From: Pollenia angustigena | Lineage: Eukaryota; Arthropoda; Insecta; Diptera; Polleniidae | Length of the DNA: 64,000 nucleotides | NCBI GenBank assembly: GCA_930367215.1 | Contig: OV884056.1 | Coordinates: forward strand, 89,229,285 to 89,293,284 | Direction of reading: 5' to 3' | Part shown: positions 45,279 through 55,492 of the stretch, in pieces | Layout: the number at the start of each line of letters is the position of its first letter | How positions within the stretch are numbered: the stretch's first letter is position 1 | Notes under the pieces: model-generated | What the model was told of the DNA's origin: nothing | The model's input: only the letters and a program-made list of their open reading frames with translations | Database searches by the model: none | Program-made: the position numbers and the translations under genes

Positions 45279-45552
45279 CCCTGCAAATAAAATTGGACCA
45301 CCTGATCCATTTTGATCAAATGGACTACTCCATGGACTGGTCCGATGTAATTCAAGCATGGACCATGTCATTGTTAAAAAGTGTTTGTAGTGAGATGACA
45401 TGGGTTTCGTTTTTTAACGACATGCTTTCGTTTTTAAATGACTTCAAAACTAATCCTCTTGAGTATACCATGTAGTAGTTTTAAAACAACTCCTGGTCCC
45501 TTGTGAACTACTCTTTAAACGCGTGTTTGGACTGGTCCTATCATTTGCAGGG
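45279..45552. mobile_element. CCCTGCAAATAA-ended MITE, 274 bp
   Basis: Clear relative of 18443-18816 with identical left end (CCCTGCAAATAAAATTGGAC) and right end GGTCCTATCATTTGCAGGG, about 100 bp shorter inside. Immediate flanks are AG on both sides instead of TA. Confidence 0.8.
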
Positions 45553-47145
45553 AGCAAACAAAATTTCTGATGTTATGACACCAATACATCCACAATAGAT
45601 CTCTGCCACAGAACTAATCAAAAGTTTGACAACCAATTTGAAACATGAATTTTTCAACAAATGTCAGAAACATTTCAGCAGCAGATCTTATTACATACTT
45701 TCAATACAAGTAGAAATAAAAATCGAAAAGCTGCAAAACGAAAAGAAAAATACAGGAAGATATTAAAGCAACAACAAAAAAATCAAGCAAAGTAATTGCA
45801 GTAGCCAAATAGGAAGAAAATAAAACGGATCCTAATAAATATAAAGTTCATAATAACGAGACCAAAGAAGAAACAAAATCCGACACTAATACGTTACACT
45901 TTGGAGGAGCTAAAAACTTTCTACAAACCACAATAATCACGGAAAATATTAAATAAAGATGCCACCATGGAAAAAAGATATGCAAAACATAGTCGAGATT
46001 CAGAAAAATAGGGATACAAATCAATTTATCCTTAAAAGAAGTGGTACAATATTTTAAATGCCAAAATGCTTGGCAGCCTAAATTTATACCCTTCTCGAAT
46101 ACAAACAATAACATGACTTCAGCTAGAACCAGTAAACAGGATAATGATAATATTGAAGATGCCTTGAAAAAGTACGATTAATTCTCTATAAGCTCACTGC
46201 AGAAAACTTAAACGTCCTGTTAAAAGAAATGGCCGGCATCAAAATTAATTCGGAAGGAAAAATGGAAAAGATCGTTGTTAATATTCGAAAAAAACCGTTA
46301 CATTTTTTCCATTTTTGTTTGAAGAAGCGGCAATGGAAAGTAAAAATGTCTTAAAAACTTTGTCAGTAAGAAAATTTAAAATGTAATTTGAATCAAATGT
46401 GAACAATGCCGATGGAAAGGAAAAACATTTCATATTTGCAACAAATTAAAGCAAATCACAGACCCTTAAATGAAAATAGAATGGCAAGCCGATCTAGAGC
46501 GGCAAGTGCATTTCATTAGAAAGCTGTATAAATTGCATTCCCAAAAACTGCTGATCCTTGTTTTGTGCCCAGGGTCGTTACTGGAAATCGAAAGTGAAGA
46601 AAAATTAGAATATATATTCAAGTTATAGACGACATTTGGCCATTTACTGAAGAGCAGTGATAGTGAAATTATTTGATACATGTTTGGAAAAATTGACAAT
46701 AAAACCAAGAATAAAACAAAATATTTAGATGACTTATTTTGAATAGATGATGGCAAACAGATTGATATTCAATTATCAACGTTAAACTTATTCGATCGAA
46801 ATAACAAATTTACTAGTGAAAAGTAATTAAATTATTCGATTCCATATTAAGACACATTTGTGTTAAAGAAAGGAAACCCACCCCATCAGGTAGAGTTATA
46901 AATTATTTTTCTTAACACCCGAAAGCTACTTAATTAACACAGCTTGGCATCTAATTGATAGAATATTAACAATACGTGACACTAGATTCCATAAGAAAAT
47001 TAAGGATATTATTAGAAATATTTTGAAGGATAATAGTACTCCTAATAAACTTATTTGCAGATTAGTAAGACAATACAATATAAGAAGATCTCTTGGTATT
47101 GACGAAATTTTTGAACCAAAAATCTACATATTAATCATTTAATTA
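45553..47145 (+). pseudogene. Penelope-like element, copy 2 (5' region, RT tail, linker)
   Basis: 45850-46200 resembles 57400-57810 (TACACTTTGGAGGAGCT, AATGCTTGGCAGCC, GATGCCTTGAAAAA), which lies just upstream of PLE copy 4, so this is a shared 5' region. 46690-46880 reads as RT palm and post-palm: TKYLDDLF (catalytic YxDD as YLDD), then IDIQLSTLN, NKFTSEK and DTFVLKKGN. 46940-47140 reads as the linker: AWHLIDRILTIRDTRFHKK, IKDIIRNILKDNSTPNKLIC, FEPKIYI. This parallels copy 3 at 54560-54800. The RT fingers and GIY-YIG are missing; many stops. Confidence 0.7.
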
Positions 47146-47450
47146 TTTTCCTGGGTTTTCGGAAAGTTTAGAAAACTCAAACTTTTTTGACAAAAAGAAA
47201 CACGGAATGGCACATAAGGTGAATTACTTATAGAGTTGTGGGCTTATTCACAAAAACAACAAATAAGGATGGATGCTTTAAAACGAGAATACATACGGAT
47301 GGCACTCGAAGCAAGGGAAATCTCCAAAAAAATAATTAATGTGTATGTATTTTAAAAAGCAGCTTTGAAGAGTCAACGTGCAGGCTACTACATGATGGAG
47401 TGGACTGAGGTAAGGATGTGCGCTATCACCACTATTATTTATTACCATAA
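47146..47450. other. Unassigned
   Basis: Follows the PLE linker of copy 2. The expected GIY-YIG coding is not seen. No other feature recognised. Confidence 0.4.
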
Positions 47451-47705
47451 GTCCCAATCCATATTATGAAACATTTGCTGCGAAACATTTGAGTTTGTTG
47501 ATGAAAGGGGAAAGACCAATGGACAAGTGTAATTTGTGTCATGTACAAGCAGTTTTTGTAAGTTTGTTATTGAAAGAAAGAGAGAAATCATACAAAATGG
47601 CTCAATGCTGTAAAACAAAATTTTTGTTCCATGGACACGAATGCAGTTTCAAAAGAGAATTGAAGTAAGTTTTTGCGGCAAATGTTTCATAATATGGATG
47701 AGGAC
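47451..47705. mobile_element. MITE, 255 bp, TAA target
   Basis: GTCCCAATCCATATTATGAA and complement of GTCCTCATCCATATTATGAA, extending to GAAACATTTGC. TAA lies at 47448-47450 and 47706-47708. PIF/Harbinger-type by target. Confidence 0.85.
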
Positions 47706-48060
47706 TAATAGATATCGTCTTTGACATAATCGGTACATAGGCTGACTTCATAAACGCAGTATTCCCATGCAACACTAAAAGGAATAGCTTCATAAACTTC
47801 AAAACTTTTCTGTAGATAATGCATTGAGTTCATTAAAGCATGGTAACTGTATTCACTGCACAACGCTTGCGAAATTCGTGCATTGTTTTTATTTGTAATG
47901 CCTTTCCAACGCATTTGTTTTTAGTGATGCTTTGCAATACTGCGTCTATGAAGTCAGCCACAGCCTATGGGTCTGGCTAAGAAAATGCACAATAGACTAC
48001 GACACCTGCTGACGATGTAGTTTTGTTGTATACCTTGCTAGTATTATAAGCACAGATGGC
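47706..48060 (-). other. Short unknown coding-like fragment
   Basis: The minus strand at 47705-47914 carries an open 69-codon frame of normal composition (MRWKGITNKNNARISQALCS, then MHYLQKSFEVYEAIPFSVAW) cut by the MITE at its 3' side. I do not recognise the family; it may be a host exon or a transposase piece. Confidence 0.3.
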
Positions 48061-48063
48061 GAA

Positions 48064-48488
48064 ATGAAAACTAATCGATCCCTTTGCTCGAAATTATCGT
48101 ATGTTACAAAAACCAAATTTTACAGGAGAGCCATTTTTCTACTTTTAAATATGAAAATATACATTAAATTTTTGAGCAACGAAGTGGAATTCGCCTACAA
48201 TATTTTGTCAAGCGACGTCTCTTTGAATGTAGAACAAGATTGCATCAAAAACTCAATTTCAAAAATATTGGCATATACGATCATTTCGCGCAAATTGGTC
48301 ATAATAATGAAATTATAGAAGAACTTTTTAGGCAAAAAATTATATCCGTATCCGAAAGACATAAATTAAAAACGAATATTGCTACTTCTCCAAAACTTTA
48401 TGGTTTACCAAAATACCACAAGGTTGGTTTTCCTTTGAGACCAATATGCGCTTTTATTAACTCACCTTCTTATAAATTGTGTAGATAT
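48064..48488 (+). pseudogene. Penelope-like element RT, copy 3, N-terminal part
   Basis: Frames at 48240-48488 give EELFRQKIISVSERHKLKTN, then SPKLYGLPKYHK and FPLRPICAFINSPSYKLCRY, classic PLE RT fingers. The coding stops abruptly at GTAGATAT (48481-48488), the left target copy of the 5.45-kb insertion, and resumes at 53942 with the same octamer. Confidence 0.85.
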
Positions 48489-48529
48489 CAGAGAACAGCT
48501 TTATGCGATTGAAAAAAATCGCATTTAAT

Positions 48530-49360
48530 CAACAACAACAAATACACTAGCTTGCGGTCATACAATCAAACTTGCGCAACCGCAAATATTCGCTGCTGGT
48601 TTGCAGTCATTCAAATATTGCACATCGTGCTTTGTTATTTATACAATCGTTAGCTTCGTTTTTTAATAAAGATGTTTGTGTGTTCTTTGCGACAATGATT
48701 GTTTTGGTAAAGAAAAAAAAATACAAACAAAAAAGTCAGAAATGAAGCAATTATTACTCATGTATTCATTCAGCATTAACTATGTAGTACAAGAAAAAAA
48801 AAATTAAATGAAACTAAACGCACATATGTAGGTACATACATACAAACAATTTCCATAGAAACAGACTTTTTTATCTTTAAATGTACAGTAGTTCTGTATG
48901 TAGGTACAATGTATCAAAGACTATAAATATATAAAGATGTTGCACTTAGTACATTTGAAATTTTCAAAAATGTTGTGCTTCTTAACGATGAGGGGGGGAA
49001 GTAACAAGAACGCAAAAACTTCGTGCTCACATTCAGAGAACTAAAGAGAGCAAGAAACCACATGCATTAATACATACACATATTTGCTGTTTTTGCCAGC
49101 CAAAGTGTGTGTGTGTTTGTGTTTTTTTTTTTTTTGAAACCGGTTTTTGGTATTTTTTTTAATTGATTTCGTTTTGTTTTCAAACAATTTATGTGCAAAT
49201 AACCTGCGTAAGAGGGAATGCGACCAATTGCGTAATTGTAGGGCAGCAGTATGTGTTTTATTTTTGTAAAAATTAAACTATATCGATTTGCACCGAATTA
49301 TAATTCCATTTTTTAGATTATTTAATTACGTATGTACTTACCATGTGTGTATGTATACAT
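48530..49360. other. Left arm of the 5.45-kb element
   Basis: Non-coding arm sequence, with GT-rich and T-rich runs at 49106-49135. The part at 49198-49262 has an inverted partner at 53215-53278. Confidence 0.5.
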
Positions 49361-49840
49361 TAGGGCGGGTCGATTTGTATGGATGAAAAAAAAAATTAAA
49401 AATCGTATAGCAAAAACGTAATATACATAAAATTCTAAGAAAATTCTCCGAAGAAACCATGGGTCTAAAATAAAATCCTAATCCGCGCCTCTCGACTTGA
49501 ACATTTTTTTACTTGGCTTAAAATTTTTTTTAATGCAAAAATTTGTTTTTACATTAAAAAAATTTTTTTTAATGTAAAAAAAATTTTGAGTGTAAAAAAA
49601 TAAAAAGTGCAAAAGAACTACGTTACTAAACAATTTTATTCAAAAAATTCGATTTCTTTTTGGAAAAAACTATTTTTTAAAAAATTTTTTTTTTTGCAAA
49701 GGCGGGCATATAACTTTTCAAGTCAAGAGGCGCGGATTAGGATTTTATTTTAGACCCATGGTTTCTTCGGAGAATTTTCTTAAAATTTTATGTAGATTAC
49801 GTTTTTGCTATACGATTTAAAAAAAAATCGACCCGCCCTA
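49361..49840. mobile_element. Palindromic foldback element, 480 bp, 8-bp target duplication
   Basis: Arms of about 190 bp start TAGGGCGGGTCGATTT and mirror each other (TAAAATCCTAATCCGCGCCT versus its complement). GTATACAT flanks both sides (49353-49360 and 49841-49848). Internal phrases (CCATGGGTCT/GGTTTCTTC, ATTACGTTTTTGCTATACGA) recur in the 5.8/9.4-kb repeats. No coding content. Confidence 0.85.
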
Positions 49841-50140
49841 GTATACATACATATATCAAACGAATTTAAAAATAAAAAGAGAGTTTTTTTCTTACTATTT
49901 ACTATGAGTATTTATTAATTTTACGTATGAGCTCTTTACAAGTTTAATGGTTTAAAATTTTAACTTTTTCAGTACTTGATAATTTGTATTTGTAAGTTTC
50001 CCATGTGGAATGCTTCCGTAATAATAATAAGAACTAGTAAATTAAGCATCTCCATCCTGTGTTTATAACATACGTCATTCTCCTCAAACCAAAAAGAATA
50101 AATTGAATTTTTGGTACAACTCACCGTTGCTCAACAATAA

Positions 50141-50278
50141 CAGCCAATCCCACGATGTCACACGTTAACGTTCGCATAGAAAATTACATTTAAAACAAAA
50201 ACAATTTCTAAATTTTGTTTTTGTTTTAAATGTTATTTTCTATGCGAACGTTAACGTGTGACATCGTGGGACTGGCTG
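50141..50278. mobile_element. MITE hairpin, 138 bp, TAA target
   Basis: Nearly complete palindrome: CAGCCAATCCCACGATGTCA versus complement of CAGCCAGTCCCACGATGTCA, arms about 63 bp. TAA lies at 50138-50140 and 50279-50281. Confidence 0.88.
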
Positions 50279-50326
50279 TAAATTTTTTTTATGTTTTTCA
50301 TTTCTTTATTTTGTAAAAATATTTTT

Positions 50327-50610
50327 TCAAAGATATTTATGTATATGAATTTTACAAACTTCAAAAAATAAGTCAGAGGGGGCACACAAACCTCCAAAGT
50401 CGGATTCTTTTTGATAATTTTTTGCATGAATAAACTTTTCTGAAGGATATGACAAAATTTGCGCTGGTTTTATTATATCCATACGATATCTAACGCATGA
50501 TATTCGTTGTGCTAAGTAACCAACAAAATATCGACTCGATGTTAATTCTTTTGTCACATTGTTGGATGTAAAAGAATCAGCATCTTCATTAAAATATTCT
50601 TCATTTTCAT
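50327..50610 (-). pseudogene. P-element-like transposase, C-terminal fragment (left copy)
   Basis: The frame reads EEYFNEDADSF, TKELTSSRYFVGYLAQRIS, a spaced Cys, MDIIKPAQIL, then DFGGLCAPSDLFFEVCKI. P/THAP9-type transposases end in this way: a (Y/F)xGY(V/L)A block, a Cys pair and a GGLxxPS block. Here the second Cys of the pair is replaced (CVRYR versus CTKCR in the plus copy). It has no N-terminus; a MITE-like unit (50730-51020) follows upstream. Confidence 0.65.
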
Positions 50611-50729
50611 TGTATATATGTACATTAGGGAATAACTTTGTAACAATTATTTAAAATATCAAAATTGGCATAGCACAGTCCTATAGAGCATAAACAACTA
50701 TAAGGGAACGTATATTTATTTTTTCGCTA

Positions 50730-51020
50730 AGGTCAAAAAAGTTCACGCACCAACCGCGATGAAGTTTTGAAAATTTTTAATTTTCTTTTTGGTTAAGAAA
50801 AACTAATTATATGTTTATTTAAAACAAAAAATAGCGCAAGTATGAAATTTCATTAATATTTAGAGATGGTAAGAGATTTTTCCGGATCATTGAAATTTTT
50901 AAATCTTTAACCTTTTTTAACAAAAAAAAATTAAAAAAGAATAAAAAACACCGTATTAAATTATGAATATTGAATATTGCATTGGTTCAGAAAAACCTAT
51001 TGGTGCGTGAACTTTTTTGA
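50730..51020. repeat. Small inverted-repeat element between P-like copies
   Basis: TCAAAAAAGTTCACGCACCA at 50730 and its complement at 51001-51020, about 290 bp in all. No target duplication resolved; interior AT-rich. Confidence 0.65.
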
Positions 51021-51189
51021 GAAAAATTACAAATGATTATGATTTTCGTGGTTACTAGGACATGGTTGACCTCATGGTACTATGCCAAAAAATTGGTTAT
51101 ACCCCTAATATAGATATCTGTATCTGATTTCTATTTCAGGGGTGTGAGTACTCTCTGATGTACTGCCAGTACTTTGAGTATCTTCTAAT

Positions 51190-52130
51190 AGTAAAAATTT
51201 CAATGATCCCAACCCGCTGAAGCGTGGGTTAAGGCTTAATAATAAAACTTGGGAAGTACTGCAAGAGATAGTTTCGTACATACGGCAAGATGAATATTTC
51301 GGTAACAAAATATTCTGCATCAGTGGACTAATCGAAACCAACAGTGGTATATTATCGTTAACCGAGGAAATGTTACAAGAAAATTCTAATTTATCATTTT
51401 AACCAGCCGTTTTAACAAAGACCCATTAGAAAACGTATTTTTATATGTACGCGCCAAAGGTGGCCATTGTAAAAACCCTTCTGTTCACGAATTCAACATC
51501 GCAATGGCCAAGCTTTTATTTTAAAAATAATGCAATTTAGTTCCTCAAAAAATTGTGCAGAATACGACGCAATATTTTTTCCACTTGACTTTCAAAACAT
51601 TTTAGAAGTTAATGACAGTGTATTACCTAATAATCCAACCCTCTTGATAGATATCGCAGATACAAATATACCAGGAAAATGAAGCATATTTTGATGAAGG
51701 TTTCGACAGCTTTAACTCTGTGAATGTGTCAATAGAACTTACTTCTAGTCGATATTTCATTGGCTACGTAGCGCAACGAGTATCCTGCACTAAATGCCGA
51801 ATGGATATGATTAAACCATCTCAAATTTTAATATACCCACCATAAATGTAAATATATCCATACGAAAAACTATGAAAATTTATCTGATTTTGGAAGTTTA
51901 TGTTCTCCCTCTGATTTGTTTTTCGAAATATGCAAAATTAACATAAAAGTTTTCGAAAATGTATTTTTAAAGAACAGAGCAATGAAACACAAAAAAAAGT
52001 TATTATGGAGCAGTGCGTAGAATGTACTAATAATACCATTTATTCGTTTTGGTTTGACGAGAAAAATTATTGTTACAACCAAACATGGAATTTTTAAATT
52101 TGTTTATACTGGTATTACTAAGAAAGCATT
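51190..52130 (+). pseudogene. P-element-like transposase, C-terminal half (right copy)
   Basis: Three blocks in shifting frames: NKTWEVLQEIVSYIR ... FCISGLIETNSGILSLTEEM (51190-51401), TSRFNKDPLENVFLYVRAKG with NPSVHEFNIAMAKLL (51402-51524), and SIELTSSRYFIGYVAQRVSC, CRMDMIKPSQIL (51720-51835). The middle block is the strongly conserved P/THAP9 signature (RxNxDPLE, then GG, then NPS). The last block is the counterpart of the minus-strand copy at 50.3-50.6 kb. At least two frameshifts and stops; inactive. Confidence 0.7.
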
Positions 52131-52389
52131 CCTCTTGGGAGACATATAAATACAAAACTTCGAATGCTGAAAATGCTAAAATTTCAAAACATTAATAGGT
52201 ATGTACTTGTCGTATTACTCGTCATTATAGTCCTATCGTTAATAATTTTGTAGATCTAATTATGCTTTTGCTGATCCGTGTACGAGGCTATGTCATCAAT
52301 ATAATTATTTGTCTGAAGTTGTTAATTATTATTTAAGTTGTTTAAGTTGCTGTAAAATATAACAATTTTTACATAAATAAATAAAAACT

Positions 52390-52735
52390 AGATGACCCGT
52401 GCGAATATTTCGCACCGTAATTTTTATCAATGAAAATATTAATTTTTCAATTTCTAATTATTTGTCGTCATTAGTGTTTGAAATAAGCTTTAAAATGAGA
52501 TATCATTCATTAAATTTGATGCGGTGGTATGGGAGATATTTGCAACCGACAAAAAAAGTGCTTTAGAAATAATATGTATGATAAAAGTATAATATGCGAA
52601 CAATTTTAATAATATGGCTTTGATTTTATTGGAAAGAGGAAAGAAACCAGAGTATCTAACGGGAATCGAACCCGCAACCCCAGCGCTGATCGACTAGCTC
52701 ACTACCAACTAGCCTACCGGGGCTAGTTGGTTGCT
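52390..52735 (-). repeat. tRNA-derived SINE-like unit
   Basis: On the minus strand from about 52735: TAGGCTAGTTGG resembles an A box and GGGTTCGATTCCC is a perfect B box, about 40 bp apart, as in an internal Pol III promoter. The acceptor stem does not pair and the anticodon stem is disrupted, so it is not a working tRNA. A non-tRNA body follows to about 52390, ending near TTCGCACGGGTCATCTAGTT. It interrupts P-like sequence (the fragment resumes at 52758). Confidence 0.55.
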
Positions 52736-52757
52736 TATTGCTTTATCTTGTAAAAAC

Positions 52758-52862
52758 TTTTTTGCAGACCCTTAAAAGAATTTTACAAACTTCAAAAAGT
52801 AAGACGGAAGGAGCACACACACTTCCAAAGCCTGAATCTGTTGCATAATTTGTGATAATAAT
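52758..52862 (-). pseudogene. P-like transposase GGLxxPS fragment
   Basis: This aligns at DNA level with 50345-50425 in the same orientation (TTTTACAAACTTCAAAAA, GGCACACA/AGCACACA). It reads GFGSVCAPSVLLFEVCKI. A third, short P-like piece. Confidence 0.55.
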
Positions 52863-53940
52863 TTGTTATAATAATAAATAAAATTGGATTTTTCGGCGGA
52901 AACGATTTAATAATTTTTCAAATAATAAAATTTTAATAAAAATAAAATTGAAAGAAATTACGTTCATACACATCAAATTCACATTGAACCATACTTGTGA
53001 GTTTTTTATTACTAACACAATTACAAAATTGTGAGTTTGATGAGGCATGTTAATGTGTGGCCATGTCGCTTTAGAAAATATAAAATATCTTTAATGAACA
53101 AAGCAGTTTATTCTTTCAGAAAAATTATTTTTTATATGCCTACAATTGTTTAAATTTAGACAATAACAGCATTTAAACTTCGGTGCGAATCGATATTATT
53201 TTATCTGTACAACAATAAAACACATATTATTGCCCTACAATTAAAATCTGTCACATTTGGTTTAACGTAGGTTATTTGCACAGAAATGGAATGCAAACAA
53301 AACATCTTTTATTATTTAAATGTGTTTTCAACGAGAAAACCAGACTTCTTTTAGTTTGTTTTTATTTTTTTAATGCAATGTATACACATACAAACACACA
53401 CACTTGTGTGCACATACATATACGCTGATAAGTGAGAAAAGTTCTCTGAGAGAAATAATAAAGACTGTAATTTACTCTCACAAGTGGATTTAGCGGCTAA
53501 ATCCACCAGAAAAATTAATATAGAGAGAAAAATTTATGAACTTTGTATGGTCGTGCAATATCTTTATAAATCTATAGTCTTTGAATGTATTCTTGTTATT
53601 GTTGTTTTTATTGTTGTTAATTTTAACAAAGCATGAGAGTGGTTTATTGTTGTTATTGTTGTTAATGTTAACAAGCGTCTCATCAAGTGGACAATGACTA
53701 CTTGACTGCAAAAGTATAAGTATGTGTTCTTTTCAATTTACACAGTTGTGTTATATTGCGTGAGCAACAAAAATGCAAATTAAGTACTTTCAATAAAAAA
53801 CGAATATGTAAATGCAAAAATCAAATGTGTACGAAACGATGTAAAAATTACCAACGTTGAACTTTGTTTTGCAAGCAAAGAGTGAATGTAAATTTTAGCG
53901 TATGAATAAATCAAGAAAAATTGTGATTTTGCAGTTCTCT
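52863..53940. other. Right arm of the 5.45-kb element
   Basis: Non-coding. 53215-53278 pairs with the left arm. 53580-53680 is a (TTG)n/(AAC)n-rich stretch giving poly-Asn frames that are not genes. Confidence 0.5.
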
Positions 53941-53949
53941 GGTAGATAT

Positions 53950-54575
53950 TACACGAATATTTTAAAAAGAATACTGAACATTATTTATATAATGTTAAAT
54001 ATTCATTGCAATTTAAAGAGAAGTTAAGTAATCATTGTATACAAACAAATGAAAAGTTAATTACATTAGATGTGATATCTCTATTTCCTAGTGTACCAGT
54101 CACTTTAGCACTTGAAATAATAGAGCAAAAATGGAACATAATAGAGCAATATACGAAAATTGACAAGGGATTGTTTTTAAGAAATTTAAAGTTTTGTATA
54201 GAGGATAAGAGATAATTTAGTTGTAATGGAAAAGTATATACACAACTAAAGGGACTTCCAATGGGATCTCCTGCTTCTCCAATTGTAGCAGATATTGTAA
54301 TGGAAAGATACCTTGATACATCCATTGAAAAATTAAATATTAAACCCAAAAAAATGATAAAATATGTTGATGACGTATTCTGCATTATTAATGAATGTGG
54401 GGTAGATAACTTGTTAGACACATTTAATGGGTTAAATAGTAATCTTAAATTCACTTTGAAAATGGAAAGTTACTCAAAATTACCTTTATTGGATACTTTA
54501 GTAATAAGAAAGGGAAATAATTTGTTAAAAGATTGGTATCAAAAACCAACAGCATCAGGCAGAATTATAAATTAA
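53950..54575 (+). pseudogene. PLE reverse transcriptase palm, copy 3
   Basis: Blocks in order: NEKLITLDVISLFPSVPVTL (palm A with catalytic Asp), KFCIEDKR, MGSPASPIVADIVMERYLDT, MIKYVDDVFCII (catalytic YVDD intact), FTLKMESYSKLPLLDTLVIR and LLKDWYQKPTASGR. This is a textbook Penelope RT with only one stop (TAA near 54214, in KR-FSCNGKVYTQ) before the GSPAS block and another at 54573. The catalytic residues are all present, so inactivation is by stops rather than residue loss. Confidence 0.9.
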
Positions 54576-55307
54576 TATTCAGGACACAGTACAAGGATTA
54601 TAATAAATACTGCTAGAAATTAAATTAATAGGGTACTAACAATTAGTGACGAGGATTATCACAGGAAAGACATAATTAAAATTAGAAATATATTAAGGGA
54701 AAACCATTTTCCAAATAGTTTAAGTTATGGATTAATTATTCAATATAAAGATAGGAGTAATGGGAATACAAGTATTACCAGTACAATAGAACCAATGATA
54801 TATAAATCATTATCATACATAGCCAATGTTTCGGAAAGAATAAAAGAATCGGGAATCTTTGACACTGACAAATATAAGGTAGCAGACAAAGCTTATAACA
54901 CATTGAACAGTTTATTTAGCAAGACAAAAGATAGAACGAGTAAATGGGATATGTCAAACATTGTTTACAAAATTTCTTGCAAGGGAAATGATAATGAAAG
55001 ATGCAACCAGGCTTACATAGATACAACGAAGAACAAATTTAGGACTAGAATTGCGGGACATAAATCCGATCAAAAATATAGGGACATTAATTCTAAAAAG
55101 ACAGCATTAAGTCATCATTGTTATCAATCTAATCACTATCCAAATTTTGAAGAAATATCGGTTTTAAACACTGAAACTAACTGCAAACGCAGATATAGAT
55201 TGGAAATGTTACACATAATTAATACACCAACGGCACAGAGAATAAATTTTAAAGCAGACACAGAACATATAGCGAATAATTACAGGAGTTTAGTTATTAA
55301 GGGATAG
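54576..55307 (+). pseudogene. PLE linker and GIY-YIG endonuclease, copy 3
   Basis: 54610-54790 is the linker (INRVLTISDEDYHRKDIIKI, RNILRENHFPNSL). The open frame from 54795 has EPMIYKSLSYIANVSERI (starting just upstream), then the endonuclease: NIVYKISCKG (the GIY-type strand), a CCHH-like Cys cluster (C in SCKG, C in ERCNQ), AYIDTTKNKFRTRIAGHKSD and ALSHHC. The YIG strand reads YID here, a Gly-to-Asp change in the signature. The C-terminus RRYRLEMLHIINTP is also seen in copies at 56.8 and 61.8 kb. Confidence 0.88.
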
Positions 55308-55492
55308 AAGATTAGATATTATAATATAAATATAGGTACCTATCGCAGCCTTGGAACAAGAGGGTTCAATTTGTTACTAAATTACATGAAAACTATGACA
55401 TTCTTGTCCTTAGGTCGCGATATACATATTAGTGTGTAAGAATGAAAATAATGCTATTTTCACATTTTGGTTTTTAAACGCGTTTAAGCAAA

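Larger units (their letters stand above)
48489..53941. mobile_element. 5.45-kb element, long inverted arms, P-transposase-like relics
   Basis: CAGAGAACAGC (48489) and complement of CAGAGAACTGC (53941) are flanked by a perfect 8-bp duplication, GTAGATAT (48481-48488 and 53942-53949). Removing it rejoins the PLE RT coding. Inverted similarity continues inward: 49198-49262 pairs with 53215-53278 (ATAACCTGCG/CGTAGGTTAT, TTGTAGGGCA/TGCCCTACAA), and the P-like fragments at 50.3-50.6 and 51.7-52.0 kb are also inverted. CAGAGAAC recurs at 49035 and, complemented, near 53438. Eight-bp targets fit P and hAT; the coding relics favour the P superfamily. It carries its own nested MITEs and a SINE-like unit. 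Confidence 0.8.

Noticed and set aside
52650..52735. Functional tRNA gene on the minus strand
   Set aside because: Only the A-box-like and B-box elements are good; the acceptor stem does not pair and the anticodon arm is not formed. A SINE head explains it better.
53490..53711. Poly-Asn open frame
   Set aside because: Direct product of a (TTG)n/(AAC)n microsatellite.
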